Below are positions 25,159 through 33,867 of a stretch of DNA of 64,000 nucleotides, in pieces. The notes beneath the pieces are model-generated. The model ran no database searches. It was not told where the DNA came from and saw only the letters and a program-made list of their open reading frames with translations. Origin of the DNA: Candidatus Altarchaeota archaeon (GTDB lineage: Archaea > Altiarchaeota > Altiarchaeia > IMC4 > QMZM01). Numbering within the stretch: position 1 is the first letter of the stretch; each line of letters opens with the position of its first letter. The position numbers and the translations under genes are program-made. Location of the stretch: NCBI GenBank assembly GCA_016931955.1, contig JAFGDV010000002.1, positions 48,471 through 112,470 on the forward strand, written 5' to 3'.

Positions 25159-25761
25159 ATGCCTCTTGACCTCAAAAAAGAGATTGGAAACAACAAGATT
25201 CTGGTCTTAGTCATACCCAATGACACATACACAGAGTGTGTTATAGAATTATCAAAGCAGGTTGGAGGCATTTATGGAAAGACCTGCTACGTCAGCCTGA
25301 ACAAGCTGTTCACGGCCCTCCTGAACAGCCTCAAGAATAATGGAGTGAACACCGAGGGTTTCTTCTTCATCGACGCTATAACGAAGTCCGCCCTTCCGGG
25401 GGTAGAGAACACATTCAACTGCAATTATATATCCTCCGCTTCCTCACTACAGGAGCTGGCGATAGCGATAAATAACGAATTAAACAAGGAGGACTATGAA
25501 GCCTTGATCTTCGACTCCCTGTCCACGCTTCAGATATACAATAGAGAGGACGTTATCACGGAATTCATAAAGTACATGATGGCCAGGGTCAGGTTGTCTA
25601 ACTGCGTCGCTATCCTAACCTGCCTTGAAGGCGACACTGATTCCCAGCTTATAAGAAACCTTGCCATGTTCAGCGACAAGATAATACACATCGAAGCCCA
25701 CATAATCATGGAAGACACGGAGACGACGGTAACCTTCGAAGCCAGGGGCTCAACAATCTAA
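25159..25761 (+). CDS. KaiC/RecA-superfamily protein without Walker A (copy 1)
   Basis: The 200-residue protein has the alternating beta/alpha pattern of KaiC/RecA-like domains: a first strand LVLVIPNDTYTECVIEL, FFFIDAITKSA as a middle strand, and a Walker-B-like ALIFDSLSTLQIYN. At the place of the P-loop there is PNDTYTECV, with no GxxxxGK[ST], so nucleotide hydrolysis is doubtful. It starts one base after the CheC-like stop and is a tandem paralogue of the next gene. ArlH, the archaellum motor regulator, belongs to the same superfamily, but this protein is shorter and I do not call it ArlH. Confidence 0.7.
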   Translation: MPLDLKKEIGNNKILVLVIPNDTYTECVIELSKQVGGIYGKTCYVSLNKLFTALLNSLKNNGVNTEGFFFIDAITKSALPGVENTFNCNYISSASSLQELAIAINNELNKEDYEALIFDSLSTLQIYNREDVITEFIKYMMARVRLSNCVAILTCLEGDTDSQLIRNLAMFSDKIIHIEAHIIMEDTETTVTFEARGSTI

Positions 25762-25770
25762 GGAGCAGGG

Positions 25771-26373
25771 ATGGCACACAACCTAAAACAGGAGATCGGG
25801 AAAAACTGGATAATACTTGTGGTGATACCCCATGAGACCTACCCCGACTGCTCAATTGAAGTATCCAAGCAGATAGAGCGCATGTACCAAAGGATATGTT
25901 ACGTGAACACTAACAAGCCCTTCACCACCCTTATGAAGACCTTCAAGGACAAGGGCATAAACACGGAGGGTTTTTTCTTCATTGATATGGTAACTAGATC
26001 TGCTTTCCCAGGCGTGAAAGACGGCCCCATATGTAGATACATATCCTCTGAGTCGGCGTTGGACGAGCTTGGCTCAGCAATCAATGAAGAGCTGGATAAG
26101 GGGGTATATAAGGCATTGATCTTTGACTCCCTGTCTTCACTGCTTGTGCACAACGACGAAGACGTTCTCATAAAATTCGTGAAGTTCATTGTGACAAAGA
26201 TCAGACACTCGGACTGCATCGCTGTTCTTAAATGCGCTGAGGGGGACATCGACTCAAAGCTTATGAAGAATCTAAGCATGCTCAGCGACAAGATAATACG
26301 CCTTAGCACGCACACCGTCATGGGCCTCGACGAGACAATAGTGAGCTGCGACCTTCATAAACCCAAGGCCTAA
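25771..26373 (+). CDS. KaiC/RecA-superfamily protein without Walker A (copy 2)
   Basis: A tandem paralogue of the preceding gene, the same length (200 residues). It opens with the related LKQEIGKNWIILVVIPHETY and has FFFIDMVTRSAFPGV and ALIFDSLSSLLVHN. The P-loop is again absent. GGAGCAGGG upstream of the ATG gives a ribosome-binding site 9 bp after the previous stop. Its end overlaps the stop of the convergent debranching-enzyme gene by 4 bp. Two such proteins directly behind a CheC-like gene suggest a role in taxis signalling; this is inference. Confidence 0.7.
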   Translation: MAHNLKQEIGKNWIILVVIPHETYPDCSIEVSKQIERMYQRICYVNTNKPFTTLMKTFKDKGINTEGFFFIDMVTRSAFPGVKDGPICRYISSESALDELGSAINEELDKGVYKALIFDSLSSLLVHNDEDVLIKFVKFIVTKIRHSDCIAVLKCAEGDIDSKLMKNLSMLSDKIIRLSTHTVMGLDETIVSCDLHKPKA

Positions 26374-28250
26374 CATCCCAGTATCTTCTTCTCATTCAAC
26401 GGCTTCTTCTGCAGTACATCCTCAAAATAGCATCTCAGGAGTTCGGCGACAGAGCACGCGTAGGATATGCACCCCCTTGGAGTGAACGGCGGCTCGCCCT
26501 CCAGGAATTCCGATACAGTGCCCAGACCTGCGTTGTTCAGGTGCTGGACAAGTATCTGCTCCATGAGCTCCTTGACCCTCAGCCGGCTCCCATACAACCT
26601 AGTATGTGCCTTGACATAGGGACCGAAAAACCAAGGCCATACACCCCCATTATATGGAGACCCTTTATCGTATCTGGGATCCTCTGGACTCAGGGTCCTT
26701 AAACCGAATGGAGTCAGTAGCTCACTTTCAACAGCTGACATGATCTTACCTGCGATGGTGTCGTCAACGAGACGATAGTCCAGAGACAACAGTATCACCT
26801 GATTGGGGCGGAGCGCGTCGTCGTCGATAGAGTCCTTAAGATATCTGCCATTCCAGTAGGTTTCCATGAATTTCTTCTCAATCCGCTTGCATGTGGACTT
26901 ATAGGCTTCAGCATCATCGTCCATGATCCCAGAAAAATGCTCCATTATCTTCAGCGCATTATACCATAGGCCTTGGGCTTCCACGGCGTTTTTCCTCCCA
27001 GATTTCATCCAGGTTCCGCCTTCGTGTGCGAGGATGCCTTCCCTCTCCCTCTCTCCAAGGTTGCTCATGATGTCTTTAAGAACCCACCAGTAGGTGTGCA
27101 AAAAACTCCTGCTTTCATCTATTCCAACGTACTTAATGTACTGGTGTATTCTGTCAACAAGCCACAGGCTGGTGTCTATGTCTTTGTAGAGGGGCTCTCC
27201 TTTAGAGAATTCACTTGGTATGCCCTTGTTCGTTGCCAGATTCAGGAAACGCTCTAATATATCCTCAGCATCCACGTGTCTGCCTTTTATGAGGGTCAGC
27301 CCTGGGAGGGAGATCATGGCATCCCTCCCCCTCTCCCCATAGCATGGATAACCTGCTATTATGGTCTTCTTCAGGCCAGCATCAACTATGAACGAGTCCG
27401 CTACACTGAGGAGGGAGAATATCGAAGCACCTCTCCCACTTGAGAGGATCCTTCTGGTACCATGTCCTCCCAGCAGCCCCTTCAACACCTGTGCCGTCTC
27501 GTTCTCTGTTGGGTAGGCTACCACCACAACCGTCAATTCCTGGGTCGTGTCCGGCTCAACCTTTAGGGATAGGTATGCTGGACAACAACAATATTCCTCT
27601 GAACTTTCCTTCGAGTGGAACAACCTATTCCACCGTGATTTTTCGGGTGTTTCCAAGAATTCTCCGTTATCCGACCTCAAAGCCACATATCCATTGTTTA
27701 AATTGATGCCCACTATATTTTTGGTGAAGAACCTCGGTGTTGACTCCATATTCTTCTCAGATAATTCCCAGATGCCCCTTGAGTTCAGCAGAGGCTTTAC
27801 GGTTAATACCACATCCAGTTCTGAGTTGTTTTCTATGGAGTACACCACCACTAGGGAATTATTATCTGGGAGGGGGGTTATCTGTTTGTCTACGTAGACC
27901 CCCTTAGCCTTGTAGTAGAATGAAACTGATTCGTAGCTGAAGTCGAACCTGTTCAGGTATCTATAACCTTCTGTTATCTCCCCTTGAGGGTATTCATTCA
28001 CCGAAAGCTCGATTACCGTTTTTCCTAGGGAGAGTTCATCGTCCAGCTTCTGTAGGTATAGCATCCTCTTGAGATTCCTGCATCCGGAAACGAGGAGGCC
28101 GTGGAATCTGCTGGTATTCAATCCGATCGATGTCGTGGAGGAATAACCCCCCAGCTTGTTCGTTATAACCCATTCAAGCCCCTTTGATTTTTCTATGCTG
28201 AGCTGGTTTGGGTTGAAGGACGCGAAGGGGAATGCTTTCCTGGAGCCCAT
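26370..28250 (-). CDS. Glycogen debranching enzyme (amylo-alpha-1,6-glucosidase family)
   Basis: The 626-residue protein has the N-terminal beta-domain of this family (EWVITNKLGGYSSTTSIGL, TSRFHGLLV) and a C-terminal (alpha/alpha)6 catalytic domain from about residue 290 with AGYPCYGERGRDAMISLPGL, DTSLWLVDRIHQYI, RPNQVILLSL and YNGGVWPWFFGPYV. It hydrolyses alpha-1,6 branches of glycogen-like reserves. No other glycogen gene lies close by, so it seems to be a lone metabolic gene between signalling blocks. Confidence 0.9.
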   Translation of the reverse strand: MGSRKAFPFASFNPNQLSIEKSKGLEWVITNKLGGYSSTTSIGLNTSRFHGLLVSGCRNLKRMLYLQKLDDELSLGKTVIELSVNEYPQGEITEGYRYLNRFDFSYESVSFYYKAKGVYVDKQITPLPDNNSLVVVYSIENNSELDVVLTVKPLLNSRGIWELSEKNMESTPRFFTKNIVGINLNNGYVALRSDNGEFLETPEKSRWNRLFHSKESSEEYCCCPAYLSLKVEPDTTQELTVVVVAYPTENETAQVLKGLLGGHGTRRILSSGRGASIFSLLSVADSFIVDAGLKKTIIAGYPCYGERGRDAMISLPGLTLIKGRHVDAEDILERFLNLATNKGIPSEFSKGEPLYKDIDTSLWLVDRIHQYIKYVGIDESRSFLHTYWWVLKDIMSNLGEREREGILAHEGGTWMKSGRKNAVEAQGLWYNALKIMEHFSGIMDDDAEAYKSTCKRIEKKFMETYWNGRYLKDSIDDDALRPNQVILLSLDYRLVDDTIAGKIMSAVESELLTPFGLRTLSPEDPRYDKGSPYNGGVWPWFFGPYVKAHTRLYGSRLRVKELMEQILVQHLNNAGLGTVSEFLEGEPPFTPRGCISYACSVAELLRCYFEDVLQKKPLNEKKILGC

Positions 28251-28285
28251 CTCATCTAATTATTTCACTCGCTTCGTTAAAAGGC

Positions 28286-29290
28286 TCAGGGCAGCTTGGA
28301 TATCACGTAATCCGTGAATTCTGAAAGCCTGGCCTTCCCCCCAAGATCATAGGTCAGTTTCTTTCCTTCCAGGAATGCTTCGTCGAGCGCCTTTGTTATC
28401 GCATCTGCTGCCTTTTTTTCGCCCAGATGCTTCAGCATCAAAATCCCGGAGAGGATTGTCGCCGTAGGATTCACCTTATCCATTCCAGCATATTTTGGAG
28501 CGGAGCCGTGCACTGGCTCGAATACGGCTATTTCTTCGCCGATGTTCGCCCCGGGTGCGATGCCTAGTCCGCCGACCAAGCCGGCGCATAGGTCTGATAG
28601 TATGTCCCCGAACATGTTCGTCGTGACAATCACGTCATATAGTTCTGGTTTCACTACGAGCTGCATGCTCATGTTGTCTATTATCCTGTCCTCGAATTCT
28701 ATCCCTTGATAGCTTTCCGCTATTCTCCTTGCAGCTTCCAGGAATATTCCATCCGTTACCTTCATTATGTTGGCTTTATGTACGCATGTTACCTTCTTTC
28801 TTTTTTCTCTTTCAGCGTACTCGAATGCGAACCTCGCTATCCTCTCAGAGGCCTTCTTGGTTATCCTCCTTATCGTTTCTCCTGAACTCTTGTCCTCTGA
28901 TGTGTATTTTTCTATTCCAGCATACAGTCCTTCGGTGTTCTCTCTCACAATAACCAGGTCGATATTCTCATATCTTGTCCGGATTCCCTTGAAGGACTTC
29001 GCAGGTCGCAGGTTAGCATATAGGTCCAGTTCTTTTCTGAGCGCGACGTTAACGCTCCTGAATCCCGATGCTATTGGAGTCGTTATCGGACCCTTTAAAG
29101 CTACCTTGTTCTTCCTGATGGACTCGAGCACTTGCTCAGGTAGGGGTGTTCCCTCCCTCTCCATCACTCCAGCGCCTGCGTCAACCTTCTCGTATTTTAT
29201 CTTCACGCCCGCTGCTTCCATAACCTTGACGCATGAGTCCGTGACCTCCGGACCTATCCCGTCGCCAGGTATTAGAGTGACCTTGTGCAT
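28286..29290 (-). CDS. Isocitrate/homoisocitrate/3-isopropylmalate dehydrogenase family enzyme
   Basis: A 334-residue decarboxylating dehydrogenase: [11 protein letters not shown] at the N-terminus, the substrate loop [34 protein letters not shown], the catalytic KANIMK, the metal-binding [11 protein letters not shown] and the coenzyme loop [12 protein letters not shown]. The GSAPKYAG loop fits NAD rather than NADP. The SVNVALRK loop resembles NAD-isocitrate dehydrogenases, but homoisocitrate dehydrogenase (AksF, coenzyme B synthesis) or LeuB cannot be excluded. A LeuD-family subunit lies 8 kb away at 37085, so a shared pathway is possible. Confidence 0.85.
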   Translation of the reverse strand: MHKVTLIPGDGIGPEVTDSCVKVMEAAGVKIKYEKVDAGAGVMEREGTPLPEQVLESIRKNKVALKGPITTPIASGFRSVNVALRKELDLYANLRPAKSFKGIRTRYENIDLVIVRENTEGLYAGIEKYTSEDKSSGETIRRITKKASERIARFAFEYAEREKRKKVTCVHKANIMKVTDGIFLEAARRIAESYQGIEFEDRIIDNMSMQLVVKPELYDVIVTTNMFGDILSDLCAGLVGGLGIAPGANIGEEIAVFEPVHGSAPKYAGMDKVNPTATILSGILMLKHLGEKKAADAITKALDEAFLEGKKLTYDLGGKARLSEFTDYVISKLP

Positions 29291-29503
29291 TTTATCGATT
29301 CACGTAAGTAATATATTGTTTTGCTTATTTAATTCCAAAACCGTTGGTCTGCTTAAAGCCCCATATTGCTCCCAGTACATGGGGGATAGTCCTCAAAAAA
29401 AAAAGCAAAGGATTTTATACTTGAAGAGTAAAAAATATTTAGAGATATTGGTTAATGTTATTTAGATATCTGGATATACACAAATGATAAGGAGGGCTAT
29501 AAG
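29291..29503 (+). promoter_or_regulatory. Promoter region of the Cache/TusA-like cassette
   Basis: This AT-rich 213-bp gap contains a poly-A stretch and TTTTATACTT at about 29414-29423, a possible TATA box. A GGAGGG ribosome-binding site lies 8 nt ahead of the ATG at 29504. No gene is visible. Confidence 0.45.
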
Positions 29504-30388
29504 ATGACAGAAGCTGAAAATCAATCCGCTACATACGCTTTTTCTATTACAGTATTGACTAGGGCAATGGAGGCTGGGGAGGAGGTTATGGGTTCCGGTG
29601 CTACTGTTTTATTACGTAGATTCGGTAAACCCGTCAGCAGGATTCTATTGGGTAGTGAACGCTTTGAGAGGAGTGGAACAGTCGATCTGCAGAAAGCAGC
29701 TGAGGAAGCTAAGAGGGGCATATCTGACATAAAGACCTTCGGGGATACGGAGATACAAAGTGCTGGAGGGGATGTTGTTTCACTTATACAGAAGGGTTGT
29801 TTAAGGCGGATTGAGGAATACGGAAAGAATCCTGGGGGGATGAAGTCGTGTATCCTCTGCATGGGTTTGATAGAAAGCTTTTTTAGGGATGCTACGGGTA
29901 ATAGTGCTCTTAGAGCAACACTTGACCGTTTTGATAACGATAACTGTTATATATCAGTGAAGCAATGGGGTTCTGGAGCAGGTGCTGGTCCGGCTGAAGT
30001 GGACGTGGTGGATATTGCCAAGGCTTTTGAGATATACAACTTCCTACTGAAGACATTCGCTGCGAAAGCTGATGAAAAGGTCTTTGGTGGATCTAAGATG
30101 TTCATGCGAGGCCTACAATCCACGCTGACTGAACTGAAGAGCTCAGAGAGTGGTATGCCAGCAATAGCGATAAAGAATGATTTTTCAGTGGATGCACCCG
30201 GCTGTAAGGATTCCAAGAAACTGGCGAAGTATATGAATATCGCCATTAAGAGTACGATGAATTCCATTGCAGATGAGCTTAATCCAAAGGTAGTGGATGG
30301 TATCGGAGCCTTTTTGGACAAGGAAATACACACTAAGTTCAGTGCAGATGCGGAGAAACTCAATATATCAAATGTCTTGAAGGGATAA
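29504..30388 (+). CDS. Unrecognised cytoplasmic protein, first gene of the Cache cassette
   Basis: A 294-residue, mostly helical soluble protein with no membrane segment or signal peptide. A central Cys-containing segment (MKSCILCMGLIESFF, then NDNCYISVKQWG about 30 residues later) faintly resembles the Cys/Gly pattern of V4R small-molecule-binding domains. The C-terminal third (FEIYNFLLKTFAAKADEKV onwards) is a long helical region. GGAGGG precedes the ATG. The next gene starts 27 bp after its stop, with its own GGAGG. It may be the cytoplasmic partner of the two Cache membrane proteins, which have no output domain; that is inference from position. Confidence 0.6.
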   Translation: MTEAENQSATYAFSITVLTRAMEAGEEVMGSGATVLLRRFGKPVSRILLGSERFERSGTVDLQKAAEEAKRGISDIKTFGDTEIQSAGGDVVSLIQKGCLRRIEEYGKNPGGMKSCILCMGLIESFFRDATGNSALRATLDRFDNDNCYISVKQWGSGAGAGPAEVDVVDIAKAFEIYNFLLKTFAAKADEKVFGGSKMFMRGLQSTLTELKSSESGMPAIAIKNDFSVDAPGCKDSKKLAKYMNIAIKSTMNSIADELNPKVVDGIGAFLDKEIHTKFSADAEKLNISNVLKG

Positions 30389-30415
30389 AATAAAAAAAAT
30401 GTGGAGGAAAAAAAA

Positions 30416-31462
30416 ATGGTTGACGCAAAAACTAAATTGCTGATATTCTTTGTTGTTGTAGGTATTATACCCGTAGTTGTGATGGGCGGTAGCATGTTTT
30501 TAATGATGGGTTACCTTGACTCAAGGATGACTGCGGATGCGCAGAGCAAGGTCACAACGTTTTTGGGGATAGCTAATGCTGTCTATAATGAAGAATTAGA
30601 TGATGTTAAGAGGACTGCAGTTGCTGCCAGCTTGCAGGATAGTGTGGGTAGTTCTCTGAGAACGGGCACAGTTGCAGCAGATTTGCAGCCTTTGTTAGAT
30701 AAGATGGTCGATGAGTCGGAGATAGATCAACTGACTGTTGTTGATAAGAGTGGAAGGGTCATCATAAGGGCAACCACAGATGCCAAGGGGGATGATATGT
30801 CTTCAAAGCCCTGGATTACGGCAGCATTGAAGGGGCAAACCCTCTTATTTACAAGGATTACTCCGGAGGCTGAGCTTGCATTAGACGGTCTCACAGAGCA
30901 GGCGCGCTTGGATTTTGTAGAAAGCCCAACTGCGAAGCCGACAACCAAAACAGTAGAGAAAGATGGTATGGTACTCACCGCTGTTACGCCTGTGATGGAT
31001 GATTCAGGAAATGTTATCGGAGCTGTTGTAGCGAGTAATCTGCTGACAAAGAACTATGAGATCGTAGATAAGGCAAAGGCAGTCTATGGAGAGAAGGGAG
31101 GCCCGACGGTTACGATATTCCAAAGCGATCTTAGGATCTCAACGAATGTTATGAGGGAAGGCAAGCGAGCGATTGGTACACGGGTTTCTGCGGAAGTGTA
31201 TGATCAGGTCTTGGGTAAGGGCCAGACCTATGTGGGACGCGCATTCGTCGTTAACGACTGGTATATAACAGCATATGAGCCAATAAAGGACGTTGAGGGA
31301 AATATCATTGGTATACTGTATGTTGGTCTGCTTGAGAGCGAGGTTAAATCAGAGATTTCGTCGTTCCTCAACTCAGCCATATTTATGAGGCTGATCATTG
31401 GTGCAGTGATTGCGATAGTTTCAGCCCTCGTTGTAATGCAGGTTTATCTGAGGAGTCTTTGA
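30416..31462 (+). CDS. Cache-domain membrane protein without output domain (1)
   Basis: A 348-residue protein made only of transmembrane helix 1 (about 9-29), an extracellular Cache3/Cache2-fusion-like sensor, and transmembrane helix 2 (about 322-344), ending at MQVYLRSL. The sensor shares YEIVDKAKAVYG, LRISTNV, GTRVSAEVYDQVL and YVGRAFVVNDWYITAYEPI with the full MCP at 4810-6942, but HAMP and the signalling coiled coil are absent. The start at 30416 is preceded by GGAGG with 8 A residues; a GTG at 30401 is the longer option. Ligand sensing must be passed to another protein. Confidence 0.85.
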   Translation: MVDAKTKLLIFFVVVGIIPVVVMGGSMFLMMGYLDSRMTADAQSKVTTFLGIANAVYNEELDDVKRTAVAASLQDSVGSSLRTGTVAADLQPLLDKMVDESEIDQLTVVDKSGRVIIRATTDAKGDDMSSKPWITAALKGQTLLFTRITPEAELALDGLTEQARLDFVESPTAKPTTKTVEKDGMVLTAVTPVMDDSGNVIGAVVASNLLTKNYEIVDKAKAVYGEKGGPTVTIFQSDLRISTNVMREGKRAIGTRVSAEVYDQVLGKGQTYVGRAFVVNDWYITAYEPIKDVEGNIIGILYVGLLESEVKSEISSFLNSAIFMRLIIGAVIAIVSALVVMQVYLRSL

Positions 31463-31476
31463 TCCAGGTAAAAAAA

Positions 31477-31737
31477 ATGAACGAAGAATTTGATTTCAGA
31501 GGGAAGATAGATCCAATGCTTACAGTGGAGACGATAAAGAAGGTTAAAGAGTACAGGGCTAAGCTGGACAGCGGCGAAATAAAGGAGGAGGTTGTCCTTT
31601 CCTTTACTATCGACCATCAACCTGCGACGAGAAGCATTCCAGACACCCTGTCTAAGACGGGTCTCGGAGATTATAGGATATTGAGGGCGAAGGATAAGCA
31701 ATTATGGAAGATCGTGGTAACGTTAAAGAAAACATAG
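31477..31737 (+). CDS. TusA-fold protein lacking the sulfur-carrier cysteine
   Basis: The 86 residues follow the TusA/SirA pattern closely: FDFRGKIDPMLTVETIKKV corresponds to the first strand-loop-helix (xDxRGxxCPxP in sulfur carriers), and DHQPATRSIP to the conserved DDPxTxxDIP. The active Cys is Asp12 (codon GAT), so sulfur transfer by the usual persulfide is impossible. The start ATG at 31477 follows AGGT plus A7. It sits 14 bp after one output-less Cache gene and 11 bp before the other, so it was probably recruited as a small binding or regulatory module for the sensors (inference). Confidence 0.75.
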   Translation: MNEEFDFRGKIDPMLTVETIKKVKEYRAKLDSGEIKEEVVLSFTIDHQPATRSIPDTLSKTGLGDYRILRAKDKQLWKIVVTLKKT

Positions 31738-31748
31738 GAGGTAAAAAA

Positions 31749-32903
31749 ATGGTTGAAGACTGGGAAGAAATCGAACGCGGAACGGGGGCCAAGGCGGCAG
31801 CCCGTGTAAAAACTGAGTCAATGAGTACCCCCACAATCGGTAGAACAAAGAAGACCGGCGTTAGGACTAAGTTGATGCTGGCTTTTATAGCGACTGCAGT
31901 TATACCTGTTCTTGTGATGAGCGTATCCCTGTGGATGATGGCCGGGGATATCAACAATTTCATGACAGACAACGCACAGGAAAAAGTCAACACGTTTTAT
32001 GGGATAACTGACCAAGTATATCAGAGCGAGATGCATAACGTGAAGGAAACTGCAATAGCGGCGGCTTCATTAGACTCTGTCGCTGATCTGGTACAGGGTA
32101 CCGGTAACAAGGATAGTGTGAGAAAGATCCTGTTGGGATTACAGAGTGCTGAGGAAGTCGGCTATTTGACGGTGTTAGATGCAAGCGGTAGGGTTGTGCT
32201 CAGGTCTAATCCAAACTCTGCCTCAGGTGATACAAAATCAGATGCATGGATCAGGACTGCCTTAGCAGGAACTGCGACAGTATCCTCTGAGGTGCTTAAT
32301 GCAAACACCCTCGCAGAGTATGGACTTGACGTGCAATCAAAGTTGTTTTTAATCACAACTGATAACGCCAAACCGACGAGTAGAACAGTGGAGACCTCGA
32401 GCTTGTCCATAGTCGCCGCCGCACCCATAAAGGATAGCACAGGACGTGTTATTGGCGCAGTTGAAGTCGGTGAACCCCTAACAAGGAATTATAAGATAGT
32501 GGATAACGCCAAGGACATATATGGTACAAGCGGCAGTCCAACAGTTACTATCTTCCAGGATGATCTGCGGATTTCAACGAACGTTAAGACAAAAGGCGGT
32601 TCAAGGGCAATCGGTACGCGTGTGTCTGTGCCAGTGTATGAACAGGTTTTAACCAGGGGCCAAGAATATGTGGGACGCGCATTCGTCGTAAACGACTGGT
32701 ATATGACATTGTATAAGCCAATAAAGAGCGGAGGCGGCAGTACTGTTGGAATACTCTATGTGGGTCTCCTTGAGAGGGATATTAAGACAGACATTGGAAA
32801 CTTTATCTCCCAACAGGTTTCTAACCGGATACTTTTCGGTGGAGTGATTGCTTTTATATTAGCTATGCTTTGTATGTGGCTCTACCTGAGAGGGTTGGAA
32901 TAA
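31749..32903 (+). CDS. Cache-domain membrane protein without output domain (2)
   Basis: A 384-residue paralogue of the protein at 30416. A cytoplasmic N-terminal extension of about 40 residues, rich in Lys, Thr and Gly, is followed by transmembrane helix 1 (about 41-63), the Cache sensor (YKIVDNAKDIYG, LRISTNV, GTRVSVPVYEQVL, YVGRAFVVNDWYMTLYKPI) and transmembrane helix 2, ending MWLYLRGLE. No HAMP, kinase or methyl-accepting domain follows; the next gene is 226 bp away. AGGAGGT precedes ATG 31749. The two Cache proteins may form a heterodimer. Confidence 0.85.
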   Translation: MVEDWEEIERGTGAKAAARVKTESMSTPTIGRTKKTGVRTKLMLAFIATAVIPVLVMSVSLWMMAGDINNFMTDNAQEKVNTFYGITDQVYQSEMHNVKETAIAAASLDSVADLVQGTGNKDSVRKILLGLQSAEEVGYLTVLDASGRVVLRSNPNSASGDTKSDAWIRTALAGTATVSSEVLNANTLAEYGLDVQSKLFLITTDNAKPTSRTVETSSLSIVAAAPIKDSTGRVIGAVEVGEPLTRNYKIVDNAKDIYGTSGSPTVTIFQDDLRISTNVKTKGGSRAIGTRVSVPVYEQVLTRGQEYVGRAFVVNDWYMTLYKPIKSGGGSTVGILYVGLLERDIKTDIGNFISQQVSNRILFGGVIAFILAMLCMWLYLRGLE

Positions 32904-33065
32904 ACCTAGTACCCCTCTTTCTTCTTTATTTTTTTCCTTTTTCCTCTTATCAAAGCCGATCTGCCAGACTACTTTCCATATTTTGTTACAGCTTAAGCCC
33001 TCAACATACCTGTTCACGTTTGAAATCAGGCGCATGGACAATAGTGGGATAGCACAGTTCAAAAA

Positions 33066-33100
33066 ACAAAGGGATATATATAATGATGCAGAATACTTAA
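33066..33100 (+). promoter_or_regulatory. Promoter of the Ni-Fe hydrogenase operon
   Basis: GGGATATATATAATG at 33071-33085 contains a strong TATA box with a purine-rich BRE-like CAAAGGG upstream. The distance to the first start codon (33129) implies a short leader. The rest of 32904-33128 shows no gene. Confidence 0.6.
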
Positions 33101-33128
33101 CTGAGGTAAAACATCGGAAGTGTCGATA

Positions 33129-33590
33129 ATGAGGGAAATAATAGGTATTGGAAACGACTTATTCGGCGACGACGGTTTCGGTCCAATGGTGGTGGGCTAC
33201 ATAAAAGCCAACTACATGCTGGCTCCAGATGTTGAAGTAATCGATGCAGGGTCTTCTCCCGACTTTCTATTGAACGAACTCCTGGAGACCGAAACCAAGA
33301 GGATTATCATAATAGACGTCTTCGATAACGGAGGGGTTCCTGGTGAGATATCGATACTCTCCTCAGAGGATCTGCCGGATGTTTTCCCTCAACGGCTCAC
33401 ACATAATATGCCAATAGCGGAGATAATAAGAGAGCTATCTAACAGCAGAGACATGGACATCAAGGTGATCGCGTGCCAACCAGAGAAAATAACCGTCCCG
33501 GACGTGTGCGTCGGCCTATCTAAGCCCCTCGTCGACGCCGTACCCAAGGCTGCTGATCTAGCCGTCAGGTTAATCAATCAGGATAATTAG
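33129..33590 (+). CDS. Hydrogenase maturation protease
   Basis: The 153-residue endopeptidase has REIIGIGNDLFGDDGFGPMV at its N-terminus (Asp as the Ni-sensing ligand), VIDAGSSPDFLL and the His in RLTHNMPIAEI. It heads the hydrogenase operon and most probably trims the large subunit at 35386-36822, which carries a 28-residue C-terminal extension. An in-frame GTG lies three codons upstream of the ATG used here. It differs clearly from the protease at 15252. Confidence 0.92.
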   Translation: MREIIGIGNDLFGDDGFGPMVVGYIKANYMLAPDVEVIDAGSSPDFLLNELLETETKRIIIIDVFDNGGVPGEISILSSEDLPDVFPQRLTHNMPIAEIIRELSNSRDMDIKVIACQPEKITVPDVCVGLSKPLVDAVPKAADLAVRLINQDN

Positions 33591-33606
33591 CAGGTGATCT
33601 AAAAAA

Positions 33607-33858
33607 ATGGTTCAAATAGAAGTAGACGAAAGCCTCTGTAAGGGGTGTGGGATGTGTGCTGACGTATGCCCTACAGGGGTTCTGGAGAAACAGGAAAACT
33701 TCGAGCCAACCAAGGTGGTGAACCCGGATGACTGTATTCAGTGCCTCTCCTGTCTGGAGATATGTCCAGCTTATGCTGTGATACACAAGGAGTTGATTCC
33801 TGTGAGGAGGCTGCAGATAGAGACCTCAACACTGGACATGATTAAAAAAATACTTTAG
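33607..33858 (+). CDS. 2[4Fe-4S] ferredoxin
   Basis: The 83-residue protein has two cluster motifs: CKGCGMCADVCPTG and, after a spacer, CIQCLSCLEICPA. GGTGATC followed by A6 precedes the ATG. Lying between the protease and the structural hydrogenase genes, it is the likely electron acceptor or an extra Fe-S subunit of the hydrogenase. A C-terminal stretch of about 25 residues after the second motif may dock to the small subunit. Confidence 0.93.
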   Translation: MVQIEVDESLCKGCGMCADVCPTGVLEKQENFEPTKVVNPDDCIQCLSCLEICPAYAVIHKELIPVRRLQIETSTLDMIKKIL

Positions 33859-33867
33859 GTGTTTAGG

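Noticed and set aside
33076-33140. C/D-box-like motifs (AATGATG, CTGA) as a possible guide RNA
   Set aside because: The C' and D boxes and a terminal stem are not convincing, and the place coincides with the TATA box and leader of the hydrogenase operon.
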